Below, in pieces: positions 21,282 through 33,127 of a DNA stretch of 64,000 nt. Both the position numbers and the translations under genes were made by a program. A model generated the notes under the pieces. It was not told where the DNA came from and searched no databases. It saw nothing but the letters and a program-made list of their open reading frames with translations. The stretch covers positions 2,232,001 to 2,296,000 of the forward strand of contig JAJUBI010000002.1 of assembly GCA_022419385.1 (NCBI GenBank). The letters are read 5' to 3'. The stretch is from Paraconiothyrium sp. Pb-2020 (lineage: Eukaryota > Ascomycota > Dothideomycetes > Pleosporales > Didymosphaeriaceae). Each line of letters starts with the position of its first letter. The first letter of the stretch is position 1.

Positions 21282-21878
21282 ATGGTATGTTACGGCGATT
21301 TCGTTCGAAGAGACCTCTAGAATGGCATAACTGACCTCTCCCAGGCACCTGCAGCGACTGGCGGCAAGAAGCAAAAGAAGAAGTGGTCCAAGGGAAAGGG
21401 TACGTGAACACCGCCACTCCATCAGCATATATACGCACGGCGTCTCCTCGCGCATTCCTCACGTCCCCGGCGACGTTTTCCGCCCCTTGGACGATTTCAT
21501 GCCCCTCCCTTAGCGCTCCGTCAACCTCCCTGCCCGTGGGATGTCGTATATTGAGATTGCCACTAACGAATGCCACAGTCAAGGACAAGGCCCAGCACGC
21601 CGTCGTCCTCGACAAGCAGACCGCGGACAAGCTTAACAAGGACGTCCAGTCCTACCGCCTCATCACCGTGGCTACCCTTGTCGACCGTCTCAAGATCAAC
21701 GGTTCGCTCGCCCGGAAGGCCCTTGCCGACCTCGAGGAGAAGGGTACCATCAAGAAGGTTGTCGGCCACTCCAAGTTGAGCATCTACAGTACGTCCCCAC
21801 AGCCTCAGGCTGTCGCTCGGACCGAGAGGTCACCGTAACTAACTTGCAACAGCCCGTGACGTTGCTGGCGAGGCATAA
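21282..21878 (+). CDS. rps25: 40S ribosomal protein S25 (eS25)
   Basis: Four exons: 21282-21284 (only the ATG), 21345-21399, 21579-21788 and 21853-21878, giving 97 residues. The protein begins with the Lys-rich leader (GGKKQKKKWSKGKVKDKAQH). It continues with the winged-helix core (LITVATLVDRLKINGSLARKAL, LEEKGTIKKVVGHSKLSIY) and ends TRDVAGEA, all as in eukaryotic eS25. eS25 sits in the head of the small subunit near the E site and is needed for some IRES-driven initiation. Starting exon 1 with the bare initiation codon is common in fungal ribosomal protein genes. The second intron (179 bp) is the longest in the gene; I looked for C/D-box motifs of a hosted snoRNA and found none. Confidence 0.95.
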
Positions 21879-22500
21879 GCGGTTCGTACGTACAGTAGAT
21901 GGCTAGATGAGATATCCGGGTCTTCAATCTCGACTTTTCCACGACATTCCTCTTACCCCACTATCGGTCGGCGTCTTTTCGTAAGGGAAAGGTCTTGCTT
22001 TGGTCATGCTCACGTGGGATATGTCATGAGAGGATGCGGTACGCTCGGCTGAGATCTGAGTGTCCGCTGACAGTATGGAGTCGATTATGCATTGAATGAA
22101 CAAAAGATTTGAAACCACTCCTGATTCGTTCAACACAGGCGATTCGTGATGCCCTTCACATCAACTTTAGTTGTGGTCTAGTAGCATAGTCTGTCGTATC
22201 TCGAATGAACAAAACTGCCCTCCCCGCCCTCCCGCCCTCGCGAACTTGGGTTTCAGTATGATTACCCACCACTGTCGACTGTTGTAAAATAGCTGCCAAT
22301 GCATGCACTACCTTGACCTTGACCTTGACAGCTTCAGCTGCCTACACTTAGATTTGACTTTGACATTCCAATTAGAAGACACATGGCCACGCGTCAAACT
22401 GCCAGATACGTATGCGATCTAGTCGATCTGGCCCACATGGTACCATGAACACTATACATTGGTAACGGTATCATAGGCTTCGGCTTCGATATATGCCCAT
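21879..22500. other. Intergenic between convergent genes
   Basis: These are the 3' flanks of eS25 and of the MAPR-like gene, which converge here. A CTTGAC direct repeat near 22311-22330 was noted. No gene was recognised. Confidence 0.5.
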
Positions 22501-23360
22501 TTAATCCTCATACTTCCTCACGGGCCTCCCCTTTTCTGCGTTTTCACAGAGTGCTCTCTTTGGCAACTTGGCCAGCCAGCCCTCCACCCTCTTCACCTCC
22601 CCAACCTTTCTATACGCCTTCCCCTTGTCTCCCCTGAAGAGCTGATGCCAATGCTCCAGCCCATCCCTCACACTCTGCCTCGCCTTCTTCAGCTCCTGGG
22701 CACTTCTATTCTTCAAATCGCCCTTGCTCATCGCCTTGCGCTTCTCTCTCGCCCTCTTCTCCAAGGCAGCGTGCTTTTGCTTCTCTTCTTCGGAGGCATC
22801 GGGCGGTGGAGGCTTCTCCCAAGGTTCAAGCGGGATATACATTTGTTCGACGCCGCGCAGGTCGGGCACGCTGTCGGTGTCGAAGCAACCGGTGAGGAAT
22901 GCGCGCGCAGCATCGCGGCCGGCGAAGAAGTGATAGGAGCCGCCGGGCCCGTAGGTCGCCGGGCTAATGCTCACGTCATAGATGGTGCCGTTGAGGGCGA
23001 GGTAGATGGGTTTAGAGGGGTCGGTGCCGTCGTACGCTTTTAATTCTTCGTCGGTGAGGGAGACGGGATGATTCTACGCACGTTCAGCATGGAAGGAAGG
23101 AGGTAGCGTCTTACGGCTTTGCGTACCAAGATATTTTTCCATTCTCTTGCGCGGGTCCACCACGGGTTGTAGCCCCATGTCAGGCTGGTGCCGCTTGTGG
23201 TGAGGTACGAGAGCGCGCTGCTGAACAACAGAATTCCGCCCGCTACACGCAGGATGTCCAGCACGGAAAACCCCGAGGACGTGGTTTCCGTTGCGACTTT
23301 CTTGATGGGCTCAGCGGGCTCGTCTTTGGCAGGCGGGGGCCGCCGATTGCGTGCTGCCAT
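22501..23360 (-). CDS. Membrane-associated progesterone receptor (MAPR)/Dap1-like haem-binding protein
   Basis: Two exons (23360-23115 and 23073-22501) with a 41-bp intron give 272 residues. An N-terminal segment at about residues 32-53 is hydrophobic and should anchor the protein in the ER membrane. Residues about 84-160 form a cytochrome-b5-like domain (SLTDEELKAYDGTDPSKPIY, then LNGTIYDVS and YGPGGSYHFFAGRDAARAF). MAPR proteins hold haem through Tyr rather than His pairs; the Tyr of the GPGGSYHFFAGRD stretch is the expected ligand. In yeast and fission yeast Dap1 supports the cytochrome P450 steps of ergosterol synthesis; that role is assumed here. The basic, Glu/Lys-rich tail (about 170-272) is longer than in animal MAPR and is probably helical. 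Confidence 0.88.
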
Positions 23361-24760
23361 GGTGGATTGGACAGATGCTTGTCGTAATTGAAGGAGCTGA
23401 CGATGCTATGAGAACATTGAAGGCGACGTGGAACGATCTAGTGTGGGGACTTGAACATGGTGGCCTCTGAGGCTCAAACGGACCGGGTCAGTCTTTGGCG
23501 AGATTATTCTGCCCAGATGCTCCGCTGATCACGGGATCTGTGATTGGACCGTTCGGCTCAGCTGCATATCAGTAAAGGTCTCTGAGCTTGCATACATGTC
23601 CAACGGCGTCGGTGAGGGAGCGGTGTGCCGCTTATCTCTCGGTGCCACGGTTCCGCAAGCATCGCCCGGGAGCGCAGCATGCGGTGCGATATGCGGCCCC
23701 ACGGACAGTCCCGAACAGCGCCTCGAGGCCCAAGGGGCCGGGCGATCCACGAGTCATTGTCCCGGCGGGCGCAGACGGTCGCGCGGTCAGTCGTGGTTGC
23801 CGTTGGTGTTTGCAGTGCTGGACGGCCAAGCGCGGCGTGCTGGAGGGCATGGCGAGCAGTCGGTCTGGCTGCAAGCTTCCAGCCTCCAGCCTCCAGCCTC
23901 CTCTGCACCCCGTCTGCCTCGACTCGACGCGCGTGGCACCCGTCTTCTTCCTCTGCTCCTGGGTGTTTGCTGTAGCCGTCATTGGCCGCCCTGCCAGCCT
24001 CCAGGCTTGTCCCGCGCACCCACACGCGGCATCGCTCCACCGTGCATCTGCACCCATCCCGGGAGCCTTCGTCTTGTCAGACCGCGCGCCCGACAAAAGA
24101 GCCGTCGTCTCTGCGCGTCGCCGGCTGTTGGTTGCATCGTGGGTTGGGGGCGGCGTGCTGCTGGCTTGGGCCGCATTCCAGGGCTTCACTATCGCAGCCC
24201 GTGCACACGTTACAAGACGATTACATACCGCCTGGTGGCCATGGAGGTGAGCATCCGATTCCTTTTCCTCCCGACGCTCTCTATATTTCTTCTTGCACTC
24301 TGCCGTTGCTCCTGCGCTCCTTCCTCAGCCCTCCGTCGTCCGCGGGCCCCTCGCGACCCACACCATGGCTTGACCTGATCTCTCTCGCTCGAGCCGGCCA
24401 CCGGCCGCGAAAGGCCTGCACCCACCAAGCTTGTAGAACCTCGACGCTGCGAGGGCTCCCCATCACTGCCTGCCACGCTTCTGCCATCGCCACCCTACCT
24501 GTCTGCTGCCACCCGTTGGCCTCGTCAGGCCTGTCAATCCCGCCCCCGCCGCTTTTGACACGAGTACCACGCTTCACCACCGCCATGCCCGCCAGGTGAA
24601 CGGGCGCACCGACGCGGGAACTCTGTTGCACCTCATTTTCGCCGGCGGTGAAGGCGGTGAAGGCCGTGGACTCATCCTCTTCATTCTCTCGTTTCCCTGC
24701 GTTCTCCATTTCTTGCTCGTTCCAGCGAAGATACCCCGTGCTGCCTCACCTCACATCGTC
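23361..24760. other. Intergenic, GC-rich leader region of gtr2
   Basis: From about 23.6 to 24.6 kb the sequence is GC-rich and TA-poor, so frames are open on both strands over the same bases (23596-24378 plus, 23632-24189 minus). None shows domain content. A CCAGCCT tandem repeat lies near 23877-23902. The region is probably promoter and 5' leader of gtr2 on the right and promoter of the MAPR gene on the left. Confidence 0.5.
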
Positions 24761-26147
24761 ATGGAGTCAACCCAACCGCGTTTGTCAGCTTCTCAGCATT
24801 CCCTTGTCCCCGAATCGCAGTTTGTCCACGAGGACTCTTCCCAGGCAGACCACCCGCGTTTGAAACCCGGAGCTCAGTTGACCTTGATGCGGTATCTACA
24901 GGACCTCCCAGACGCCGAAGTCCCCCACACAGATCCTGTGCCGCCTCGCTTCCATACGGGCCGGCTTCCTAACAGCAAAGCCGGCGATGGAAAGCCACGG
25001 CTGTTGCTCATGGGCCAGCGAAGGTGCGTCACATTGGTCGCGTCATATGTGTTTTGTATCTCATGCTGCCTGGCTGATCCTGGTATAGGAGTGGGAAGTC
25101 GTCAATATCCAGCGTAGTCTTCCACAAGCTGCCGCCTAGCGAGACACTGTATCTCGAGACAACGACTCGGATCAAGAAAGAATCCATGCAGTGAGTCACC
25201 TCGGTGCAGTCTCCTTTTTTGGTACTTATGAACTCAGCTCGTTTATGGATTTCCAGGTGTGGGATTTTCCTGGCCACCTGGACTATTTTGATCCGGCCTT
25301 CGACGTGGATAATATATTTGAAGAGATCGGAGCGCTTATATGGGTCATTGACGCTCAAGATGAGTATCTCGAAGCTATCATGCGTCTCAACACCACCATA
25401 CTCAACCTACAGCATTCTTATCCAAATATTAACGTGGAAGTCTTCGTGCACAAGGTCGACGGTCTTTCAGAAGATTACAAAGGCGATACGTTCCGCGACA
25501 TTATCCAGCGCGTCCAAGATGAGCTGTCAGATCACGGATATGAAAACGCGCCCGTCTCCTTCTATCAGACCAGCATCTACGACCATTCCATCTTCGAAGC
25601 TTTTTCAAAAGTGATTCAAAAGCTGATTCCACAGCTCCCTACACTCGAAGCACTGCTCAACAGCCTGTGCAGCACGTGCCACATTGAAAAGGCCTACCTC
25701 TTCGACATCATGAGCAAGATTTACATCGCAACCGACACAAGTCCCACGGACATCGGAAGTTATGAGATCTGCTCCGACTACATCGACGTCGTCATAGATG
25801 TTAGTGAGATCTATGGCTGGCCACGCGGTGAGCAGAACGGTGCCGATGGAAGCCCCGCCGAGACAGGCAACAATGACGCCGAGAGCCTGATCACAATGGA
25901 AAGGAAGGGCAACAATTATCTCTATCTTAGGGAGATCAACAAGTACGTCAACCCAAGAGAGTGCCCCAGGGAGTGTAAATGGTGCCAACGACCAGATAGA
26001 TATCTCGCCTTGATCTGCCTCATGGGTGATGACAGCCCCGCAGAGAAGAAAGCCGTCATAGACTACAACGTGGGCGTGTTCCAGGCGGCCCTCAAACAAG
26101 TCTTTCCTCGAGCCGAGAGAGATGCTGTCGAGGCGCAAACCGCCTGA
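24761..26147 (+). CDS. gtr2: Rag-family GTPase Gtr2 (RagC/D orthologue)
   Basis: Exons 24761-25023, 25089-25190, 25238-25942 and 26000-26147 give 405 residues. The P-loop GQRRSGKSS is at residues 85-93, switch II reads WDFPGHLDYF (about 130-139), and an HKVD base-recognition motif follows. FMDFQVWDFPGHLDYFDPAF and ALIWVIDAQDEY are hallmarks of the RagC/D branch rather than RagA. The C-terminal half is the roadblock-like dimer domain. Gtr1-Gtr2 heterodimers sit on the vacuole with EGO/Ragulator and pass amino-acid status to TORC1. The last intron (25943-25999) is 57 bp, in frame and stop-free. Removing it restores INKYLALICLM as in relatives; retention would insert 19 residues. The N-terminal 75 residues before the G domain are disordered and longer than in yeast. 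Confidence 0.92.
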
Positions 26148-26709
26148 ACTCAGCGTTTTCTTCGCTAAAGTGCGTGGCATCTTCAGATGGCCCGGTAGGT
26201 GTCGATATAGAAATCGCTGGTAGGTCTAGTCCATGGCTATCTTATCTATACGGGCAAGGGCTTCGGCCTCTTGGAAAGCAGTAAAACAAAAAGCGCTTCT
26301 GTATCATAGAAGGGTACTATAGCTGAGATGATGAAATAGCAAGTGGAAAAAATCGCAGCCTGTGGCTGGAACACGATCAACTGAGGCCTAATCCGAAAAT
26401 TTAAATTCTAATCTTCTCATAATACAGAGCAACGTTTGAGACACCGCTTGGTATCAAGCCCATTTCTGGTTCTGAAGCGAATATCACAGTCTGTTCCAGA
26501 ACAGGTATATAACGATACGGCAGTCTTCTCATTGAGTCGATTTTTGGACTCTCATCGAGTAGAAGAATTGCCGTTGTGCGCTCTTAGCGTAGTAGAATAG
26601 AATCCACAGCACCATGATACAATACTGGACACACAGTAGGTACCATGCGCAAACACGCCTCCCAAAATCTTGCCAGCATCAGCTCCTTGTGTTTATATCT
26701 TATGTGCGG
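26148..26709. other. Intergenic between convergent genes
   Basis: These are the 3' flanks of gtr2 and of the membrane protein gene. Nothing else was recognised. Confidence 0.5.
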
Positions 26710-28486
26710 CTACTTGTCGGTCACCTCTGCTCCTAGCACGCTCGCAGACACTTGGCCCAGTCCACCGAAGAAGCCCAGGAAAAGCGCTAGCGCAGTTGAC
26801 TCGGCAGGCCCAACGATATCATCAGTGATGTGCTCTCCGTCCGTTTCCGTCTGATCGAGGTCTCGCTTCGTAGCCGCACTCGGTTCGTAGACATCGTCCG
26901 CGTCTTGGTCGGAGAAGTCACCACTTCGGAGGCCTCCCCTTGTCGGTCTCTTGAGTGCATTCGGGTTACTTGGATAAGAAGCTTTCGATGAGGATGCGGT
27001 ACCATCGGTGAGCGTGCTCTTCCTGGGACGACCCCGTCTTTTGGGCGTGGTGACTGGCACAAGGTCTTCGAGTTCTTCAGAGCCCGTCGCAAGAAGCGTT
27101 CCCCCCTTGGCCATATCGGTGAATGCTACCTGCTGCTCGTTCTCGTGTGACACAAGGAACGACAACACGCTGTTGTGTAGCATGGCCACGACGTCTAGAT
27201 CGCGAATGAAAGCCCAGACCAACAAGCTGATGGAGGCAAAGAATACATCTGAGGTGGTCACAGTGACAGCTGGGTGTATACTGATGGGCTTGAGCTTCTG
27301 CGCTAAGTTGCTGAGGCCTTCATGCAATCGATTTGGGGTTGAGTGACCTCTGCCGGCTACCTCCTCTAGTCTGTGCTTCAGTCTATCGTAGACTGAGGTC
27401 TCGGTCAAGGGAGTGCTAGCAAGAAGTGCAAATCCGAGGACCTTCCAATGCAGGATGAAGGCAGCAATAGACAATCGATTGAAGATTCGTGCGTATGAGC
27501 GGTGTGCCGCAGCTTTTGAGGTATAGTGGTTGCCCCATCGTTTGGAAACAATCTAGCACATTATCAGGATCTGTATCAGCCTGACATTGTGAGAACTTAC
27601 CTGCGGCGCAAATGCAAGAAACAGTGGCACGAACACATAGCCCCAGCGCAAAAGGATGATGTCTTTGTTGTCCTTCAATTGACCAGGCAGAGTGTGCAGG
27701 GCGAAGATGGATATCCACACCGGGATGTAGAACACCGCAGGTTTGGGCGTAAACAGAGCATCGCGGCGTGGGCTACCCTCGTCGTGCTTGGCGAGGGGAG
27801 TATACAACATGATGATAAAGAAAAGGTTCAGGGCGTATCCCAAGCTTCCGGTTGCACTCAGAATGACGAACGACGCAACGGTAGAGGCTGAGAGGTTTCG
27901 TCTGCGGCCTTTCTAATGTCAGTCGCATTCACGGCAGACATCCAAGCCCGACCTTTAGAAAAGCCCTGAAGCTAGTCCCATGGCAAGACATACCTTCGAC
28001 GCCCATGAATATGGCATTGGCAATGAGTGCTACGAAATGCTGGGTCGTGTAGATGAAGGCCTCAGGCTTTGCGACTGCCACTTCGTCAGAGGCACGAACC
28101 AGATCCGTGTCGCTCAGCCAGTCGCTCAATCTCCAGCTGCCCACGCCTCCCTCTCCAGTTCCGTACCAACCGTGCCAGATGGTGCCCGGTGTCTCGTGAC
28201 CACCGATATGAGCCCAGTCCAGGTATGACAGAGCGCGCCACAGGACAGCAAAGGTGGTGACCGATGTCAGAGAAACGAATGCGAGGACAGAAAATATCAG
28301 AACATGGCGACGTCGAGCTTCTACTTGAGCACGCGTTGCAGTCGCTGGAGGGAGTGCGCGCGCTGCGTGGTGAGCTTTGAGAAGTACATTTGTTGTGAGG
28401 AGAGCAACCAGCACCGTCTGTCCGGCAAAGAGCGCGTAAGGTAGCCTGTTGCTCTGCGCGGTAGCGCTTGACTCAAGAGGCGCCAT
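26710..28486 (-). CDS. Polytopic membrane protein with an AT-hook-like motif, unknown function
   Basis: Exons 28486-27994, 27908-27601 and 27552-26710 (introns 85 and 48 bp) give 547 residues. Hydrophobic segments are visible near residues 15-35 and 60-80, around 140-160 (FVALIANAIFMG), just after the first intron (TVASFVILSATG, LNLFFIIMLYTPL), at PAVFYIPVWISIFAL, at WGYVFVPLFLAFA, and at least three more in the last exon, including the extreme C-terminus (ALALFLGFFGGLGQVSASVL). Near residues 438-445 the loop reads KRRGRPRK, a textbook AT-hook, amid Ser/Thr-rich and acidic sequence. I do not recognise the family. It shares a 244-bp intergenic region with swc5, so the two may be co-regulated from one promoter. 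Confidence 0.75.
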
Positions 28487-28730
28487 GGTGAATCATATAC
28501 GAGTATCAGTAAGCGGTGGATATGCGCATTACATTTAGGTTCGTGTTGTTCTCTTGTGTATGCCTTGACGCGCCCCGCTCGTGCATACGCCCGTCACGTT
28601 ACGTCACTAGCGGCTGGAGATTTGGGTTTCTCGGTCTATCCCGTTGCATCCTTAGCCGTCGATCGTCTAGGCGCGTCGTCTCCACTTGCCGCGTCTGCGC
28701 CCATACTCCGACATCTCTCAAATTCACATC
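28487..28730. promoter_or_regulatory. Shared divergent promoter (membrane protein / swc5)
   Basis: Only 244 bp separate the two divergent start codons, so the promoters must overlap or be shared. No specific factor site was recognised apart from pyrimidine-rich stretches near the swc5 start. Confidence 0.5.
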
Positions 28731-29862
28731 ATGGCGCCTATAGACCCCGTCGACGACCTTTCAGACGCGGAAGCTGATTATCACGAGTCATCTGACGAAG
28801 ACTTCAATCCCACTGCCGTTGCCGCTGATGAACCTTCGAGCTCTTCCGCCGAAGAAGATGCGCCTCCCAAGTCAGCCAAAGGACGAGCGAAGCGCAAAGC
28901 GGCTGCTGACGAGGAACTGGACTCTGGGGACGAAGTGACGATAGAGACAGCACGAAAACGCAAAGCTAAAAGGCGGAAGGTGGCAAAGGTAGGCGACGAA
29001 GACGATCTGCTCTTTTCCGACCATGGTGGAGACGGAGGCTTAGTAAAGACACGGGCTCAGAGGAGAGTAGAGTGTGCACAATCTGCCCGGGAGACTGAGC
29101 CGCGACTGACATGGCATCGACAGGCAGAAGGAGCGCAAACCCCTCGCGAGGATAGACGGAGCGACCGTCGACGTAGATGCTTTATGGACACAAATGCTTG
29201 CTACGCCGTTGAAGCCTGTGCCCACGCCCGTAGCGCAGGACGCAGATACCGTTAACAAGGAGGACGGCACCGTCCAAGCGCGTCCGCCTCGGGTTGTTGA
29301 AGAAGAGGAACTTGTGACGGTGAGGAAAGCCTACACGTTCGCCGGCCAGCGCACAGAGGAAGAGAAGCAGGTGTCACGTTCTGCTCTGGAACGGTTCCTA
29401 TCAGACGGTTGGAAGGCGGCAGATCCCTCCGCAAGCAAGGAAACTGGCAGCGACCAAGAGGCCGAAGCGAAAGACGAAGGGCCCAAGGTTCGGCGCCCCC
29501 TCCGTCGGCCCTCTCGCTTCGATGCGAATCCCACCGGTTACGTACGCGCTTTGCCTCCTGAACAACAACTATCGTGGCCCCGGAAGGCTACGAATACTGC
29601 AATTGCACAAGAAGGCATTGTCCCGCTTGTAGAAGCACCAAAATTTGTGAGACCCGAGAAGGCACAAAAGCTCAACGTGGTGGACAAGTCACGCTTAGAC
29701 TGGACTGGTTTCGTGGATAAGGAGGGCATTGCAGAGGAATTGGATACGCATGGCAAGACCAAAGAAGCGTATTTGGGACGTATGGAGTTCTTGGCCGGAG
29801 TGGAAGCACGGAGGGAGGAGGACAGGAAGAAGATGAAGACTGCCGCTATTGGTTCTACTTGA
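28731..29862 (+). CDS. swc5: SWR1 chromatin-remodelling complex subunit Swc5 (BCNT family)
   Basis: Exons 28731-29066 and 29128-29862 (intron 61 bp) give 356 residues. The N-terminal third is acidic (DLSDAEADYHESSDEDFNP), as expected for a histone H2A-H2B contact, and includes a basic segment (RKRKAKRRK). A DGATVDVDALW motif follows the intron. Residues about 290-345 are the BCNT-C domain (KLNVVDKSRLDWTGF, then EELDTHGKTKEAYLGRMEFL). Swc5 is needed for SWR1 to exchange H2A.Z for H2A in nucleosomes; the nuclear role is by family. The acceptor was placed at 29127/29128 because it alone joins RR to KERKPLARIDG in frame; an AG four bases earlier would shift the frame. Confidence 0.9.
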
Positions 29863-30997
29863 AGTGCATCTGGTTCGCTCAATATTGCACCTCGAATGAT
29901 ACCCATTCCCTTTTCGTTGTAAATGCTAGGTGATTGATCACACATGACCTCGATTTGGACGAGGATGGAAATTCTCCCGTTCAAAGTTTGAAACTTATGC
30001 TGCTGAGTAACAATAAGCACGCTCAATCGAGATACCGGGTTATACGACCAACTTTTCCTCGCACCGCTTGTAGTGTAACCCAAAGATATCGCCAATTGTC
30101 GGTCCACCACGTTTCGAGGCAAAGGCTAGTGGGATATCCAGGGAAGGAATGGGCTAGAATGGAATCAAGGAAAGGTCGCGTAAACTTGAGACGCTATAGT
30201 TCACTGGCCTACGAGATGCTATTGCATGGTATATCTGACTGGTATTGTAGACTGAGTCCACCTCAAGCTCGGTAATCTGTGCCCTTGGCTGAAGGGATCG
30301 CTGATAAGAGGCACTGCAGGGGTGTACTGTTGTCTCATTGTGCTACACTGAAGTTTGGAGAGTGATATCCATCGGAACCAATTGCCATGGACAACAGGTA
30401 GACAATACCGCCACCAGACGTCCAACATCCAATCATCCCAAGAGCGCGATATACTTAGTTCCCAACTCGTTTGTCAACAGAGCTTTGTGCGAACGCCGAA
30501 GTATCATAAACACAGTCGACTGTCTTCTATCCTAGACTTCAAGCGCGCTGTTGTGTTTGCCACTACGACACGTCTAACCGAGCAAAAAAAAAAATGGCGC
30601 CACTGTAGTGATCGCCTTTGCGGGCATTGGTATCGTTCATCCGCACTGTAATACACTTGACCATGGAGAGAGTGAACTTCATGTTTGATCAATCGAGCAG
30701 ATCGCTACAGAGATATTTTCCTGGTTACCATAGGTACATAACTACATCATGATTTTGCGGATTATGTTTCCTGGAGTACTGAAAACCATTGAAATCGTCC
30801 ACGAAATCGATGAGAGACCCATCTGTAGCCATAACGGAGTCTAAGTTCACGCAACAGATCCAGCAAAGCGCGGCATCTGTTCTTATGCCGCTTACATACA
30901 GATCACATTGATCCTCCTCTTCCAATCTCCAGTCCCTTTTGCCGCCCAATCGACCATTACCGGTCTCCAGGATACTATATAGGATATAGGGTAGAAT
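29863..30997. other. Intergenic between convergent genes
   Basis: These are the 3' flanks of swc5 and the sugar transporter. A run of A lies near 30584-30594. Small frames such as 29934-30275 show no recognisable features. Confidence 0.5.
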
Positions 30998-33127
30998 TCA
31001 AGCCTCTGTTTCTTCCTTCTCCACCTTTTCACTTCGGTCCATGCCATTGTTGTCCCGCAGAGCAGCAGCCATGATCTCTGGATTGGTCTCTGCAAGAACT
31101 CGCCTCGTCTTCGGATCCAGTTCGTCAAGGTCTGGGGCAACCCACTTCGAACTCTCCCATGGCTTTACGCCTAGCAGGTACATGGTGTCAATTTCTTCCA
31201 GCGTTCGGCCCTGGCCTTCGATGACGAAGAAGTAGATTCCTACAGTGCGAGAACGATTAGAAAGCACCGCCGTGATGTTGAAGAGAAGAACGAAAAACAG
31301 AAGGTTGGTGGGTGAACTTACCAAAACCAGCAAGTATATTGCACCCAGCAAAAACATAGCCGTAACGGAAGTCTATGGCGTCTGTGATGAATGGTGTGAA
31401 GAAAGCAAGAAGAAAGTTCCAAAGCCAGTTGCTGGCTGTGCTGAGAGCCATTGCCTTTGCGCGGTAGCGACTTGGAAAGAGTTCGCCGCAGATTGTCCTA
31501 TCTCCATCAGTCAGACTACTTCAACGTGCACACATATGTAAACCTGTGTGAGCTCACCATATCATCGGTCCCCAGGTCGTCGCAAAACCAAAGATGAAGA
31601 AGCAAGCGAATACAATCATCGCGACCGAGGCGTGAGGGGTGTTCTCCGGCGTGTTGCGATCTAATGCAAAGTGGCCCACTGAAGCAAAGACCATGAAGCA
31701 AACAAACATCCATATAGAACCTGCTATGAGAGACTTTCGGCGACCGTAGTGTTCTACTATGTAGAGGCCATAGAACGTTACACCGAAATTGATTCCGTTC
31801 TGAATGGGATTAGAACCTCTATAGCATGATCGATGGTTTGCGTATGGAAGTGGACTTACTAGGATCATTTGCGTGACGAACGAGTTGTTTATACCAGTGC
31901 CACGGAAAACTACCGTGCCGTAGTAGAAGAAGTAATTTGCGCTCCTAAGTGTTAGCCTATGCCCGTTCGGTAAGAGTCTAAAAGCAGATGCAATGTTGAC
32001 ATACCCAGTGAGCTGCTGAAACATCTGCAGTCCCATTCCGATGGCCAATCGGTAAGCCATCTTGGGCGCTTTCCACATTCGAAACCACTCCTGTATTGCA
32101 GTTCCCTGGTTGGTTTCTTCTGCAAGCTTCATTCTTATTTCCTCCAACTCCATGTGGATGCCGTAGTGATCCTCGCCCACTCCATAGACTTTGCACATGG
32201 TCTGCTTCGCCTGTTCCTCCTTCCCATGCCGAAACAAGAACCGTGGCGTCTCAGAGAAGAAGAGAATACCGCCAGCAAGGATCGCCGGGAACACGAAGGA
32301 CAAGCCCAGGGTGATCTGCCACGAAGCTGCATTATTAGTTTGATGTTTTTCTGCAGCAAAGTTGAAGACGGCGGCAAGAAAGATGCCAAATGTAATCATG
32401 AGTTGGTATGTGCTGATGAGAGCTCCTCGAATGTGGCGAGGAGCTGTCTCGGCTTGGTACATCGGTACGAGGAGACTCAGTGCACCCACACCCAAACCAG
32501 CTACCAGACGACCGAGCATTATCTGTAGACATTGTTTAAGCAATTTGATTCTGTTGCTTTTCTTGTGCAGTATAAACAGCCTTACCATGCACAGAGCGGA
32601 TAACGAAAACGTACCTGGTACCACTTGTCCGTCGCTGAAAGCTGGACAATGATTCCCACAGAGAAGATAGCACACCAAAAGATGATGCTCCTCTTCCTCC
32701 CAATCCAGTCCGCAATCGGTGCACCGGCGAGTGCACCAAATAGCGTGCCAATGGATAGCAAGCCTACAATTAGGCCGGATCTGACATTAGAGAAGTAGTA
32801 TTCGGGAGTCTCCCCATCCGTGTGTCGTTGGCCAAACTGTCTCAAAAAGTCGGGCATGGCGAGAAAACCTGAGACCTGTCCGGTATCGTAACCGAATACA
32901 AAACCACCTGCAGAAAAATGTGAGCATGTCTACCTTCGAAGGCATGACGTTCATATAGCATAAAAAGTATACTTACCCATCGACACCAACAAACCCATGG
33001 AAAGACTGACCCATGTCAAGCGAGGCAGTGGCTTCGTATCATAACCTTCATGCTGGCCGACCCATCGGGAGCTCTGCTCAACGGAACTACGACGTCTCCA
33101 ATAATCAATGGGATTGGAAAGCCTCAT
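30998..33127 (-). CDS. MFS sugar transporter (hexose/high-affinity glucose type)
   Basis: Seven exons (33127-32977, 32907-32615, 32522-32005, 31944-31860, 31799-31558, 31497-31322, 31239-30998), all phases consistent, encode 568 residues with 12 membrane segments. Sugar-porter signatures are present in order: GFVFGYDTGQVSGF in TM1, DWIGRKRSI in loop 2-3, GLGVGALSLLVPMYQAE with RHIRGAL, SETPRFLFRHG, MGLQMFQQLTG, GRRKS, GELFPSRYRAKAM, and VIEGQGRTLEEIDTMYLLGV, the fungal form of the PETKG motif. Members are plasma-membrane proton-sugar symporters or facilitators; the last motif fits glucose/hexose carriers of filamentous fungi, though the substrate is not proven. Several introns (31800-31859, 31945-32004) are stop-free and could be read through, but they would insert residues into membrane segments. 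Confidence 0.9.

Noticed and set aside
21400..21578. Possible snoRNA in the 179-bp eS25 intron
   Set aside because: No C/D box pair or H/ACA layout could be found by eye.
23588..24599. Overlapping frames of 185-260 residues upstream of gtr2
   Set aside because: Same GC-rich, both-strands-open pattern with no motif; read as leader or promoter.
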